Source of the DNA: Heloderma charlesbogerti
Lineage: Eukaryota; Chordata; Lepidosauria; Squamata; Helodermatidae
Reading direction: 5' to 3'
Assembly (NCBI GenBank): GCA_026122225.1
Contig: JANEZZ010002197.1
Location: forward strand, 620,001-684,000
Length of the DNA stretch: 64,000 nt
The notes under the pieces were generated by a model. It did no database searches. It had not been told where the DNA came from and was given only the letters and a program-made list of their open reading frames with translations. Below are positions 18,877-29,761 of this stretch, piece by piece. Each line of letters begins with the position of its first letter. Positions within the stretch are counted from its first letter, which is position 1. The position numbers and the translations under genes were made by a program.

Positions 18877-19382
18877 GAGGAAGGGGTGAGGGAGAATTGT
18901 TGGCACGTCCCACAACCCTTTGCAGGAAGGTGGGATTCACTCAGCTAGCTCTTTGTACCTCAGCATCAGGTCCGGGCCTATCAGAGTATGTGAAATATGG
19001 AGCTGTCTTGGTTACAATGAGCGTGAAGGCGGGGGGAGGACAGGAACAAACGGTGAGACGAGTGATTCAGTAGGTGGAGGTTTTGCAGGAGAAGGAAAGA
19101 ATAGGTATGTATATGTCTGCCCCATGGAAGCAAAACAGGCCAGGGGAGTATAGGATAGTGTGAGGCCTGAGCATCCAAATCCTGTTTCTGAGGGAAGGAA
19201 GAAGGGAGTTCTGGCTGGCTGTGTCTAGAGCAGGCCCACCAAGCCAAAGGCAGCCCATCAGCCGTGTTCTGTAGACCACCAGCTGCTTGACAACTGCAGG
19301 TTTATTGAGCCTCTGTTGGGCCCCCCCATACATGATTAGGGTTTGGCTTGGTGGGCTGCAAAATGTTGCAGGCTCAGCCTAG

Positions 19383-19605
19383 AGGAGGGATTCAGAATCC
19401 CAGGCCTGGGGGGACCCAAATCCAGCCTGCCTGGTGTCCAAATCTGACTCTCCAGGGTTCCGCAGATGGTCACACCCTCTTCCTCTGGCCCCATCCCCTT
19501 CCCCCTAACCATCAGTCGTTTGGTGGTTTCACGGCTTTGGTGCAGCTTTTTCCCCATTCTAAAAAGTTGAAATGCCTCTCCTAAGGCCTATGAGGAGGCT
19601 AAGTT
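19383..19605. mobile_element. hAT-like MITE fragment in OSBPL7 3' UTR
   Basis: It contains gattcagaatcccaggcctg, then gggttccgcagatggtcaca and tcctaaggcctatgagg. Both termini are degraded. Confidence 0.45.
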
Positions 19606-19859
19606 TACACTTTGGTTCCTAATGTATGTGCTTTCGTTCCTATTCCCCTCCGCCCACCTGAATTGTGGAGAAGGAGGAAGTGACTGCAACATGCCGCATG
19701 TGTTTATGATGCTGCCAAGTTCAGGCGCAACTATGGGAACTGCTTCATGCAGAACTCCCAGGACCATCTTCCATATTCCTGCATCTTGCCCATCGATCTG
19801 AACTTTCTCAAGATGATAAAAATGTACACCTGATCCCATACTGGCTGCTTCTCTACAGC

Positions 19860-19991
19860 AGCCTTCCCCAACTTGGCGCTCTCCAGATATTTTGGACTAC
19901 AACTCCCATCCTCTCTGGCCTTTGACCATGCTGGTGGGGCCAGTGGGAGTTGTAGTCCAAACATCTGGAGGGTACCAGGTTGGGGAAGTCC
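19860..19991. mobile_element. palindromic MITE (gggagttgtagtcca family)
   Basis: The arms cttccccaac...ggactacaactcccat and gggagttgtagtccaa...gttggggaag pair along most of the 132 bases. It lies inside the distal OSBPL7 3' UTR. Confidence 0.7.
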
Positions 19992-20820
19992 GCTTTCCAG
20001 CATAAGTGGGGAAATGCAATGTGTGCACTACCTCTTGGCTTCCTAGATTCCAACTCTGGGAACAGGGCAGCTTCCTGGCCACACAGCTGTATTTTTCTTT
20101 TTTAGGATCCAGGGTCCTGGTTCTTTTTACCAGCAGCCATGAGGGAGAGAGTAAGATTCAAGCCAGGGCTACTGGCTTGAAAAATATAAAATACCGTGAT
20201 ACCCAAATCTTTCATTCACCCCTTGAGGCGGGGTGGGGGGGCATTTTTCTCAGTTGTCTTCATTTAATCGCCTAGCCAAATGTTTATGTGGAACTGAAAG
20301 GGGGGGGCATCTTTAATTGAGTGTCTGCAAAGCACTTTGGTTTTCTTCCTTGCTTGGGGGCTGTGTCGGGTTGGAGCACCTCGGCACAGCACTGTGTCCA
20401 TTGATTTGGGGACTCCATTCTGAGAGAGACAGTAGGGCCTGTCAGGGTTTCCATTTGTGAAGCTGTGATGGGGAGCGAGACTCTCTTTTGGCTTGCGGGG
20501 TTTGGCTTTGATCCCATTATTTGAACTACTTGATAAAAGCAGTGTGAAAATAACTTCGTACGAGGGAGAACCGTTAATTTCCCCACGCTGCGCCCTCCCA
20601 AAGATTCTGCCATACACACCCAATAGGCGTCCTGCCTTTCTATCCATCTGCCCCTCTCTGTGTGCTGGTTGTCTTGTCTGCCCCGAAAAGCAGGTTGGCC
20701 TGCTCTCATCCACCTTGCCCGGCCGGTCCGGAACACAGTCGCTGCTCCATCTTTTGTGTCCGCGTTGATTGGCCTCTGTTCTGTCCTTGTGTTGTGGCTT
20801 GAACACTCCACAGCGTGTCC

Positions 20821-20826
20821 AATAAA
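20821..20826 (+). terminator. distal OSBPL7 poly(A) signal AATAAA
   Basis: A canonical AATAAA is followed 17-25 bases later by the GU-rich stretch ttggtgtgtgtggc. This is the best-formed cleavage signal after the stop codon. It would give a 3' UTR of about 2.95 kb. Confidence 0.6.
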
Positions 20827-20967
20827 AAGAGATTTCAGAAAGTTGGTGTGTGTGGCAACCATTTTGTTCAGCCTTTCTACTGGCATGCCTATGTTATCTT
20901 CTCAGCAGTCAGAGACTTTTCCCTTACCAACAACAATTTCATAAACATACCTAGCATTCCTATAGCA

Positions 20968-21098
20968 CAGGCCTGGGAAACCTGTGGTCCTCTAGATGTT
21001 ATTGGGTTGTAACTCCAATCATCCCCATCATGGCCAGTGGTTGGGGATGATGGAAGTTGCAGTTCAACAGCAGCTGGAGGGCCACAGGTTCCCACCCT
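20968..21098. mobile_element. palindromic MITE (gggagttgtagtcca family)
   Basis: It runs from cctgggaaacctgtggtc to ggccacaggttcccaccc, with gtaactccaatcatcccc and ggggatgatggaagttgcag as the paired interior. Confidence 0.6.
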
Positions 21099-21159
21099 TG
21101 ATACAGCGCTTGGGAATGTTCAAAGTGCTCAACGTACATTATTTCAGTAATTTTTAGAG

Positions 21160-21465
21160 CAGGGTACACAACTTCAGGCCTGAGGCCAAATCCAACTGCC
21201 CAATGGTTACGCCCTATCCCCAGACCACCAAACATTTGGTGGTTTTTCAAGCTTTTGCACACACACACCCCGCCCATTTCTCTAAGGTTGAAATGCCTCT
21301 CCTAAGGCATAATTACTAGCAGTCAGAGGTTTAAGCTAAAATGTGCAGGTATCTTTGGGCCCACCACTTTTGCATTGAGCCCTACCCACCACTGGAATCC
21401 CGCCCCCCCCCCCCGAACTTCTCTGAAATTGAATTATTTCAGTCCTTGAGCTGAAAGAGGTTTCC
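21160..21465. mobile_element. hAT-like MITE (CAGGGGTGCAGAACC family), old
   Basis: It has the family blocks ctcctaaggcataattacta and ttgagctgaaagaggttt but mutated ends. It directly abuts the foldback element at 21478. Confidence 0.5.
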
Positions 21466-21477
21466 TGGCTCTACCTT

Positions 21478-21833
21478 AAAGGAGATCACAAAGAGGAGAA
21501 GCAGGTTCTCAGGACACAAACAACAAAAAATTATTGTAGGAAGCCCAACGCGTTTTGGCCTTTTTCTTATTTTTAGGTTTTCTTCAGGGTTTAGAGAACA
21601 AAAGCCTGCAGAATGTTTTCGCAAAAGATTTGTCTCCTGTGTCAATCTGCTGGCAACTCAGTCAATCTACTGGAGACAATCTTTTGCAAAAATCATTCTG
21701 CAGACTTTTTCCTCTACCCCTTGAAGAAGGCCTAAAAATAAGAAAAAGGCCAAAACGTGTTGGGCTTCCTAAAAAAAATTTTGTTTTGGCGTCCTGTTTC
21801 TCTTCTTTGTGATTTACTTTGGATGCTCACCTC
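21478..21833. mobile_element. foldback transposon, uninterrupted copy
   Basis: The left arm (gatcacaaagaggagaagca, gtaggaagcccaacgcg) is repeated inverted on the right (cgtgttgggcttccta, tgtttctcttctttgtgatt). The arms are about 160 bases with a short centre containing tcaatctactggagaca. This copy shows what the split element at 6204-7419 looked like before insertion. Confidence 0.8.
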
Positions 21834-22344
21834 TTTCTTTTTGCTATTACCTCCGATATTACAGATGGAGAGCTGGGCCTACCACTATGAATTCATGGCT
21901 GCGGGAAGATTTAAAACAGGGAATTTCTGACTTGGCCCTACACCACAGCGCACCAGCTCTCAAAGAGCATTTTGACAGAGGCACGTTACTGCTGCTGCCA
22001 TCCCTGCCAATCAGTGCAAACCAAAAGGAGGAAATACGTGGCCACTCCCATGGTGACTTGGCCCTTGCCGAGAGCGCGCATCCTTGTTGTTTTAGCCAAC
22101 AAGACCTGTTAACTCACAGCTATTTTCTGACTTTTGATTGGCCACAGTGCCCCGGCCCTTAGCATTTGCTGATCTCCTTGCTATATTTAGAGGCAACCAG
22201 TGAAGCCCAGCAGCCTGTGCCACCAGCTAGTGATCCTGGAACACATCACTCAGGATTGCTTGGTAGATCTGCCTAGGAGACCACCATGGCTTGGTCTGGA
22301 TGTGAGCGCTCTGGTGCGCTTTGAGGCAGAAAGGGCACTCAGCC

Positions 22345-22586
22345 CAGCCAGTGTGGTGTAGTGGCTAGAGTGTTGGACTGGGAGCCGGGATATCCGGTTT
22401 CTAGTCCCCACTCGGCCATGGAAGCTCACTGGGTGACTTTGGGCCAGTCACACACTCTCAGCCCAACCCACCTCACAGGGTTGTTGTTGTTGTGAGGATA
22501 AAATGGAGTGGAGGATTATGTATGCCGCCTTGGGTTTCTTAAAGAGGAAAAATGGCGGAATATAAATGAAATAAATAAATAAATAG
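22345..22586 (+). repeat. tRNA-related SINE, best-preserved copy
   Basis: The order is agccagtgtggtgtagtgg, gttggactgggagcc, a B box-like ggtttctagtccc, gggccagtcac, cctcacagggttgttgttgt, and a (AAATA)n tail. Confidence 0.8.
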
Positions 22587-22794
22587 GTGATCCTTTGGGA
22601 AGCTCTCCCCAGACTAATATTTGGCATCCTTGCCACAACCCAGTTGAAGGAGGCCAATATGTTTAAACCCATATTGAAGATGGGGAGAGGAACCGGGGTT
22701 AAGAGAATGACATGCCTGGGCCATTTAGAAATCCCACATCAGAGGTGAGATTTGAATCAGGTATTTCCCGATTCGTATCTCAGACTCTAAGCCA

Positions 22795-23800
22795 CCACAC
22801 AGGCTAACAAGGAGACAATGGCCTCTTATTTAGGGCGGTTACAACAAGAAGGGATTGCAAGGAGCTGAAAAAGGATCTCTCCAAACTGGGGGAATGATCA
22901 TCAAAATGGCAAATGCATTTCGGTGTAAGCAAGTGTAAAGTGATGCACACTGGGGCAAAAAATCCCAACTTCAAGTAAAAGCTGATGGGATCTGAGCTAG
23001 CAGTGACTGACCAAGGGAGAGATCTTGGGGTTGTGGTTGACAGGTCGATGAAAATGTTGACCTAGTGTGCGGCTGCTGTGAAAAAAGGCAAATTCCATGT
23101 TAGGCATTATTAGGAAAGGAATCGATAACGAATTACCAAGACCATATTCCATTTATATAAATCTATGGTGCGACCACACTTAGAATACTATGTACAGTTC
23201 GGGTCACCGCACTTAAAAAAGTATATTGTAGAGTTGGAAAAAAGGCAGAAAAGGATCAATAAGCTGGAGCAACTCCCCTATGAGAAAAGGTTACAAGGTA
23301 AGGTACTGTTTAGCTTAGAAAAAAGGTGAGTAAGGGGAGACATAGAGGTGTACAAAATTATACATAGTGTAGAAAAAGTGGATAGGGAGAGATTTTTCTT
23401 CCTCTCTCATACTACTAGAACCTGGGGGTCATCCCATGAAGCTGATTATTGAGAGATTCAGGACAGATAAAAGGCAGTAGTCCTTCACCCAGCACATGTC
23501 AAACTATGAGATTCACTTCCACAAGATATAGTGATGGCCTCCAATTTGGATGGCTTTAAAGGGACTGGACAAATTTGTGGAGGATAAGGCTATCAATGGC
23601 TACTAGTCCTGATGGCTATATGCTGCCTCCATATAGCCATCAGGGGAACATGGGTGGGAGGGTGCTGTTGCATTCATGTCCTGTTTGTGGGCTTCCCGTG
23701 GGCACTGGCTGGCCATTGTGTGAACAGAATGCTGGACTGGATGGACCCATGGTCTGATCCAACAGGGCTCTTATGTTCTCTCGATTTACTTACATTCCCC
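22795..23800 (+). mobile_element. CR1-like LINE, degenerate ORF2 end and 3' terminus
   Basis: Translated on the + strand with several stops, it reads the CR1 pattern: KWQMHFGVSKCKVMH, RDLGVVVDRSM, NSMLGIIRKGI, LPYEKRLQGKVLFSLEKR and RGDIEVYKI. It ends with the CR1-like terminus gactggatggacccatggtc. It is a multi-stop relic in the intergenic region. Confidence 0.75.
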
Positions 23801-25440
23801 AAGATCAGAGCCAGAAAGATGAGAGGTGAAGTCTATACCTGGGTGCTGTTTGAAGCCAGGAAGTCTCTCCTCTTATCCACTGAGTACCGCATTTTGCTAA
23901 GAATACCTCAGTTGGAGAGCTGGTTCATTGTCTTGTTTTTTGATGTGGACAGTACACGAAACCAAGATGGATAGCATGTTTGGACCTTTGTATAAACAAT
24001 ACCTTTGACGGCGAGCCAGGCTTCTCATCCCAACATCTCTAGCACCATTCAGTGCACCTCCAACTGCTGTGCTCACACACTCCACGATTAGCATCTGCCA
24101 TCTCTATCCTCACAGATTTCATGTTGGCAGTGGTCAGCCAGTGGGAAGACATGTATCTATAGCGTGGTGATCCACCCGCAGTTTGGGCCTGCACCACCTC
24201 AGACTGCCAGTCAGGAAGGGCATGTGTTTGAATGCTCGCCAGAAGAAACAAAAAAACGTGCATATCAATAACTAAACCATCGGAGAAAAGGGTTCTGGCC
24301 TGGGTGTCTCCCTGACATGCTAGTTTTCTATGTGTGGGCATCTTATAATTACTTTGGGGGGGGCAGGCAAACATTCCAACATGTGAGCCCCCATCTCCAG
24401 CCCCTGACACAGGTTCATCTCCTCAGTGACAACTAGACCCATGTATGTGTTTGCCGGCTGCTGAGAGCGTGAGGTAGATACAGTTCTTTAAAAATGCCTC
24501 ATAGTATAACATATCTTGTTTCCTGGCTCAGGCAGATGATATTCAACAGGTGCGAGAAGCCATTCAGTGAATTTCTGCCTGTTAGAGATTTGCTAAAGGC
24601 ACAGGATTACTGCCAAAATATAGTTTCAAGTACCAACAGCCACAGTAACCTAACAGACCACCCAGTGTCAACACTCTTGCTTCGATAGAAGAGCTGGTGT
24701 GTCCGAAGGCACCCACAGAAGGTCAGCCTCACGACTGAGGCTCTGACAAGTGTAAGGCGCGTATGCAAAGGTTCACATGGTGACACTCCCAAACGCTTAC
24801 AGCTTTACAGTTTATTTTAAAGAAATTCTTAAGCCAAAACAAAAACTCACAGGGAGCCTGTACACTGCTTTCAATAAATATTTGCAATTTTCAAGGTTCT
24901 CAAAGTCTTGACAAAAATTAAAAAAGAGAGAGAACTCAAAACACCACAAAGACCAGTGTGTCTTTTACAACCACATTTTCTGTTTTTGTTTTAAGGGTGT
25001 AAACGGGGAGGGGGAGTGGGAGAGACAGAGAGAGAGAGAGCTGACTCCCACCTTCCCCAAAAGAGGCTCAGCAGGGACTGGGGAGTCATGGAGAGCACAC
25101 AAGAGGGGAAAGTGTCCCTTTTGATTGTCTAGCATAATTAAATTCACTTTGCCAAATGACCATCAAGTATTTCCAAGATCAGGGCTTATAAAATACCAAA
25201 ACTGGGGGTGGGGGGTGGGGAGAGAGAGAAGGGGAAGCTCTCTAAGGGAAGAGGTTGAAGTATAAAAATACAACCTATGTCTTTCCCCCCATTGTTCATA
25301 AAACTAATTACTGGCGTAGGGCTTTATAAATGATCACTTTGGGCCGATCCACTGGGATGTTCTTTTAACATGTGCCCCATTGAAAAGAAGAGGAGTTCCC
25401 ATTTGTTTCAGCGGGGCACGCACAGTAGAATGGCCCAACA
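23801..25440. other. intergenic sequence, nothing recognised
   Basis: This lies between the CR1-like relic and the duplicated segment near 25455. I see no gene, complete repeat or coherent open frame. A short purine run with (GA)n occurs at 25020-25041. Confidence 0.4.
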
Positions 25441-25454
25441 GATTGCCTCTCCCT

Positions 25455-25600
25455 TTGCAATTGCCATCTGCTTCGAAGATCTCCCCAAATCGGAGTGTGT
25501 TCTCTGTTCATGTGCAGCTAAACGTTGAGGTGAATGCTATCGGACAAGCCCAAAGAGGGCTTGCTATCAGGGTAGTTTCCTATGTTTCTGCCTGCGGTTA
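25455..25600 (+). repeat. dispersed direct repeat, copy 1
   Basis: It contains gatctccccaaatcggagtg, then gttgaggtgaatgctat and gggcttgctatcagggta. The same series, in the same order and orientation, occurs at 28070-28210 at roughly 80% similarity by eye. Confidence 0.7.
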
Positions 25601-26057
25601 AGAGGTTGCTGCCTGCAACATAGGGGATTGCTTCTTCCATACGTCTCGCCTCCACCACCAATCACTGAAGGCTTTTTGATTGTTTGGCACAGTAGGCCTG
25701 CCTGGGAAACCTGTTCCTGGATTGCATTTGCTAGGTCAGAGCACTGGTCTCCAAGTAAGGTTCAGAGGTGCTGACTGGCATGAAGGAAGGAGAAAAGGGC
25801 AGACAGGAGTTTGCAGGGTGAAGGTCCCACCAAGGGCCTGTTCTGTTGTTACATTGCATGAAACAGAGCTGCATGCCGTGCTAGCCCTTCCGGCATCTCT
25901 CGGCCATGTCAGGTCTGAGGCCTTATGGGAGGAGTCCATGCTGCCCATGTTGCTTCATGAGGCCGAGGATCAATGGTGGAGCAGTAAAATTTGACGTGCG
26001 GGTGCCCACCGTGACAGTCCTTATAGCCATGCCCCCAAGGAGAGTCCCACAATTAGA

Positions 26058-26150
26058 ATAATGGAATCCTAGGGTTGGGAGGGGCCTACAAGACCATCGA
26101 GCCCAACCCCCTGCACGGTGCAGGAAGCCTGATTCCCAGGCAGGCCATGC
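26058..26150 (-). repeat. tail of the 5S-derived SINE, fragment
   Basis: On the - strand it reads gcctgggaatcaggcttcct, then gcagggggttgggctcgatg and accctaggattcc. This is the end of the unit tandemly repeated at 9901-10395. Confidence 0.65.
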
Positions 26151-26454
26151 CAATAAACCCATTCTAGTGGCTTTCATCTCCACCAGGAGCAGGTCTTTTG
26201 TTAAGCAAAATGGGATGGAATTGTCCATTCAAGACCAAGTCACCCCCAAATACTTTGCACTACAGCAGGGAGAGATACATCATTGCTGGGAACGCTCATT
26301 TCCTCCACCACCCCCAGTTCCTGTGAGGACTGCAGCTAAGCTCAGAGGGAACAGGGGAGCCTGAAGGGGGTGGCTGATGACCTCAGCGTCCCTGCTAATC
26401 AAAATACGCTGCAACCCTGTGAGCCCCGGCTCCACTACACCACTGTCAAGGATG

Positions 26455-26845
26455 GAGCCATCGGTGGGATCCTGATATAGGCATGTGCACGTGGGCTGCT
26501 AAGAGTGCCCTTCCCAACCCCCACCTCTCCACAGCAGCCCCAGCCCCCCGAAAATGCCACACAGAGGGTCAGGGGACCCTGCTGAATGGGGTGAGCTGTG
26601 GTACAGAGGGAAGGCAGGAGGCACCTTCCTGGAGGGCCAGTCGCAGAAGGCACCGCCACCAAATTTGGGGGGATCCCCCCTTCCTCTTCAGTCCCTGTCA
26701 CCACAGCCTATCCCAGTCAGCAGGGACCCCTACCCCTCTGTGCAGCATTTTCGGGGGGGCTGCCACGGGGGGACTGTCATGAGGAGGCAAAGTCTGATTC
26801 CGCAGCCCAGTTGCATGCATCTGATTCTGGATCCAGCCCATAGCG
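26455..26845. mobile_element. foldback element, GC-rich
   Basis: The inverted pair agccccccgaaaatgccaca and tgcagcattttcgggggggct, with tcaggggaccctgctga and tcagcagggacccct, brackets a short loop. A one-armed relative is at 34078-34275. Confidence 0.6.
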
Positions 26846-27688
26846 TGGAATCTTCCAGTGTGACTTGGTGCCTCAAGACATTCCCGAAATCCCAAGCAGC
26901 TCAGGAAGGAACTTCACAGAGGGCCCCGCACCAAAGGCAGCATAGGAAGAGGCTAGAAGGATAGTCCCTTCGTTTAAGCTGTTCTAAGAAAATTTTAGCC
27001 CAATTCCCACACACACTACATTGGCCACATGGCCAGTGGCGTGTCGGCACATGCTCTTCCCTCAGCTTTCTGCCACAAATCAACTGGGCTTTTGTTATCT
27101 CTGGTATGCAAAGTTCACCGTTCACCTGAGAAATAGTGATCCATTAATGGCCCAAGAGCATTAGTAAAGGTGCATGGCTATAACACCCTGTAATTTTGGG
27201 TTGAAAGCAGCACCGGCTGCTACCTCCAGATAACAACTCTCTTGCCCTAATCCACTCATAGTCACCTAGAAAAGATGACAATTGCACATGACCCCAGAAT
27301 GAGGATAGTACTGACCATCTGAATGCGCATTCATGCTAGGGTGGCCATTAGGGACGGCTGGTGCTTTGAGGCAGGAGAGGCCGCTGCCGCCCGTTTTAAA
27401 ACTTATAATAGCATGTTGCCTAGTAACTCAAGGCTCCGGTAGCATCCTGCTGGCTGCTGCTACCAGGTATTTTCCCCTGCCCAGCTTCACTATCTTCGTT
27501 TGCGCCTGCATGTGTGAGGCACGCAAGCACAGGACAATTTCCCCATGAAAGACCTGGGGAGGGGAAGGAATTGGGGAGGCCTGCCTGGGGCAACCTTACT
27601 GGCGCTCTTCCCAACAGGCAGGAAATTCTGGGGGAAAAAGAGGAAGTCACATTGCCCAGCAGCCTCCAAGCCAATCAGATCAGAGTTG

Positions 27689-27689
<1 letters not shown>

Positions 27690-27730
<41 letters not shown>
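27690..27730. repeat. (GT)n microsatellite
   Basis: An uninterrupted GT dinucleotide run of about 40 bases. Confidence 0.95.
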
Positions 27731-27731
<1 letters not shown>

Positions 27732-27995
27732 GGGGGGGGGGAGAAGTAGAAGGGGCGCCAACCAGGCCAGTCAGAATAGTTCAGGGGCTGGGCCAGGCAA
27801 CTTGCACTTTTCTTAAGTCTATGGTGCTTCTCTTCCCTACTCCTCAGAGGATTAATTTTTCAATAAATTCACAGCAATATTTTTGTCGGAGGGTGTTAGA
27901 GAGAGCCCTTCTCGTTAGCGAAGTTCTTGTTCTTCTGTGTTTTTTGCCCAGCTGAGAAGAGCCAGCCAAAACCATATGTAAAGGTTTTCCCCCTT

Positions 27996-28001
27996 TTTAT
28001 T
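27996..28001 (-). terminator. alternative TBX21 poly(A) signal
   Basis: A second - strand AATAAA about 1.1 kb past the TBX21 stop, within ctgaataaaaaggggg. The downstream sequence is less GU-rich than at 28252. Confidence 0.3.
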
Positions 28002-28069
28002 CAGGGTTGGGAGGGTGGCTGACTGTTATTGCTGTGGGTCAGTTTTTCTAAGATCTAGAGACTGTGGGT

Positions 28070-28210
28070 CATTGCCTTCTGCTTTGATCATCTCCCCAAA
28101 CCAGATTGTGTTCTCTGTGGCACGTGTGGCTAAATGTTGAGGTGAATACTATAGAACTAGCCCAAAGGGCTTGCTGTCAGGGTAACTCCCTGTGGTTCTG
28201 CCTACAGTCA
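28070..28210 (+). repeat. dispersed direct repeat, copy 2
   Basis: It shares catctccccaaaccagattg, gttgaggtgaatactat and gggcttgctgtcagggtaac with the copy at 25455-25600. It is located just past the candidate TBX21 poly(A) signal at 28252. Confidence 0.7.
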
Positions 28211-28251
28211 TTTTTTCTGAGCAACACCTGGTGGCTGCGGGTCATTTTGTA

Positions 28252-28257
28252 TTTATT
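28252..28257 (-). terminator. candidate TBX21 poly(A) signal
   Basis: TTTATT on the + strand is AATAAA on the - strand, about 840 bases past the TBX21 stop. A GT-containing stretch (ccaggtgttgctc) follows in the right direction. Another AATAAA on this strand occurs at 28001-27996, and I cannot choose between them from sequence alone. Confidence 0.4.
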
Positions 28258-29094
28258 TTAGCAAGATTTGGTGCTTTTGGTGTGATGGCTGTGAGGCAGT
28301 AGCATTTTCTCTGAGAAAGATATTGCAGTGGGATTGGGATTTTTTTTTCTTTTATCAGACCCATCTCTGCTTCCTGTTCCCAAGCACACTGCCATTATCT
28401 TGCTCAGAAAAAAAATACTACTGCCCCACAATCACCGCACCTTGCTCAAAAAGAAAGAAGAGAAAAGTGTGTGTTTGTGTGTGCACGCTTAGCTTGGTCT
28501 GGGGTTGCAGGAAAATATCTCTGGACTTTTCTTTGTAGAATTCGTTTGGGTTTGTGCTTGCATGGAGGAAAAGCAATGGATGCGCTGTTGCTTTTACAGT
28601 TTCATTGAGTTTGCGACTGAATGGCAGATCAGCAACGGATGCCCTGTTGCTTCTGTGTGGGAAAATCGGATGTTGTTGGCTGTGCGTCAGCTGACCTGCT
28701 CTCCGCCCCACCAGTCTCATTGGCCAGGAGCCACCACTGCCACACACATGAGCAAAAAAGCCCTTACATGTGAACATAAGGGAACAAGAGCCCAGATCTG
28801 TGCACACCATTGTGTGGGCTTGCATATCATATATCCACAAAAGTCAGTGTGAATTTGTGCTTAACACCAGAAGACTAGCACCGGGAAGTTACTGAATAAA
28901 GGAGAGGTCTGATTAGAAAGAACTTCATTCTATGCCCTAGCAACATTCGGGGCAGTGCCCATGACGGAGTGAATCTTTCCCCAAAACAAGGAAGGCATCC
29001 CCTTTTTGCAGGTACCCCTGATATGAATGGAGGAGAGCTGGACGCTTTGAAGACTCCAGCTACTTCCCCTCTTGTGTCTCTGTCCCCTGCCCCT

Positions 29095-29761
29095 TCAGTT
29101 GCCATAAAAACCATAGTAACCGCCATCGCCTCCTTCTTTGTCATAGAGCTCCCCGTTGCGGATGGGCGGTGAGCTCTCGGCACTGGAGATGTATGGAGAC
29201 ACCCGGCGACGCTTACACTCGGCTTCGTACAACCCGGAGTCCGAGGAGTCCACTGATTTCACTGAGCCCGGCTCAGCCCAGCTCTCGCTGTCCTTCCCTT
29301 TCTCATCACCAGGGGGCGCCGCTTGCAAGTCCCTCATGGGCCGGAACCAGCTCAAGGCCCCCGGGGTGGGCTTGGGGTGGTGATACTGAGGCGGGGAGCT
29401 CCACGCAGCGGGGGGACCGAAGGGGTGCTCCTGGTAGTAGGGCAACGAGGGGTGAGGAGCAGCCTGCAGGGCAAAGGGTTTCACCCCGTAAGACATAAAT
29501 TTGTTTCCCCTGAAGTCACCCTCGTAGGTGCCGTATTCCAGAGGGGCAGTGGATGGCTGTTGCGAAGCAAAATACCAGTGGTGGGCTTCCTTGGGTGGCA
29601 GGGGGAGCGGGGCCCGCTCCCTGTTGTAGAAGCGGCTCTGGGGGAGTGCGTACTGATCGTGCAAGAAGGGCTGGAAGTGGCTGCTTGCCAGGAGCTGCTG
29701 GCAGCTGGCAACGCTGGGTGGAGATGGAGTTGTGCGGTCTCCCTCCGTCGTGACATACATC
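29095..29761 (-). CDS. TBX21: TBX21 exon 6 (C-terminal transactivation region and stop)
   Basis: The acceptor is cccctccag, 29761 is the first exon base, and the stop TGA is at 29097-29095. It encodes 221 residues after the split Ser. Most of it is Pro/Tyr/Ser-rich and diverged from mammals. Conserved islands are PSRFY-like QSRFYN, SWFRPMR, the SSDSGL patch and KRRRVSPY. The protein ends in a Tyr/Gly-rich tail ([10 protein letters not shown]), where mammals have QFYNYFPN. Confidence 0.93.

Larger units (their letters stand above)
17884..20840 (+). other. OSBPL7: OSBPL7 3' UTR (distal version)
   Basis: This non-coding sequence follows the stop and runs to the distal poly(A) signal. A shorter version would end near 18895. 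The first kilobase looks unique. The part after 19380 contains a hAT-like MITE fragment (about 19383-19605) and a palindromic MITE (19860-19991). The extent is inferred from the poly(A) signals only. Confidence 0.55.
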
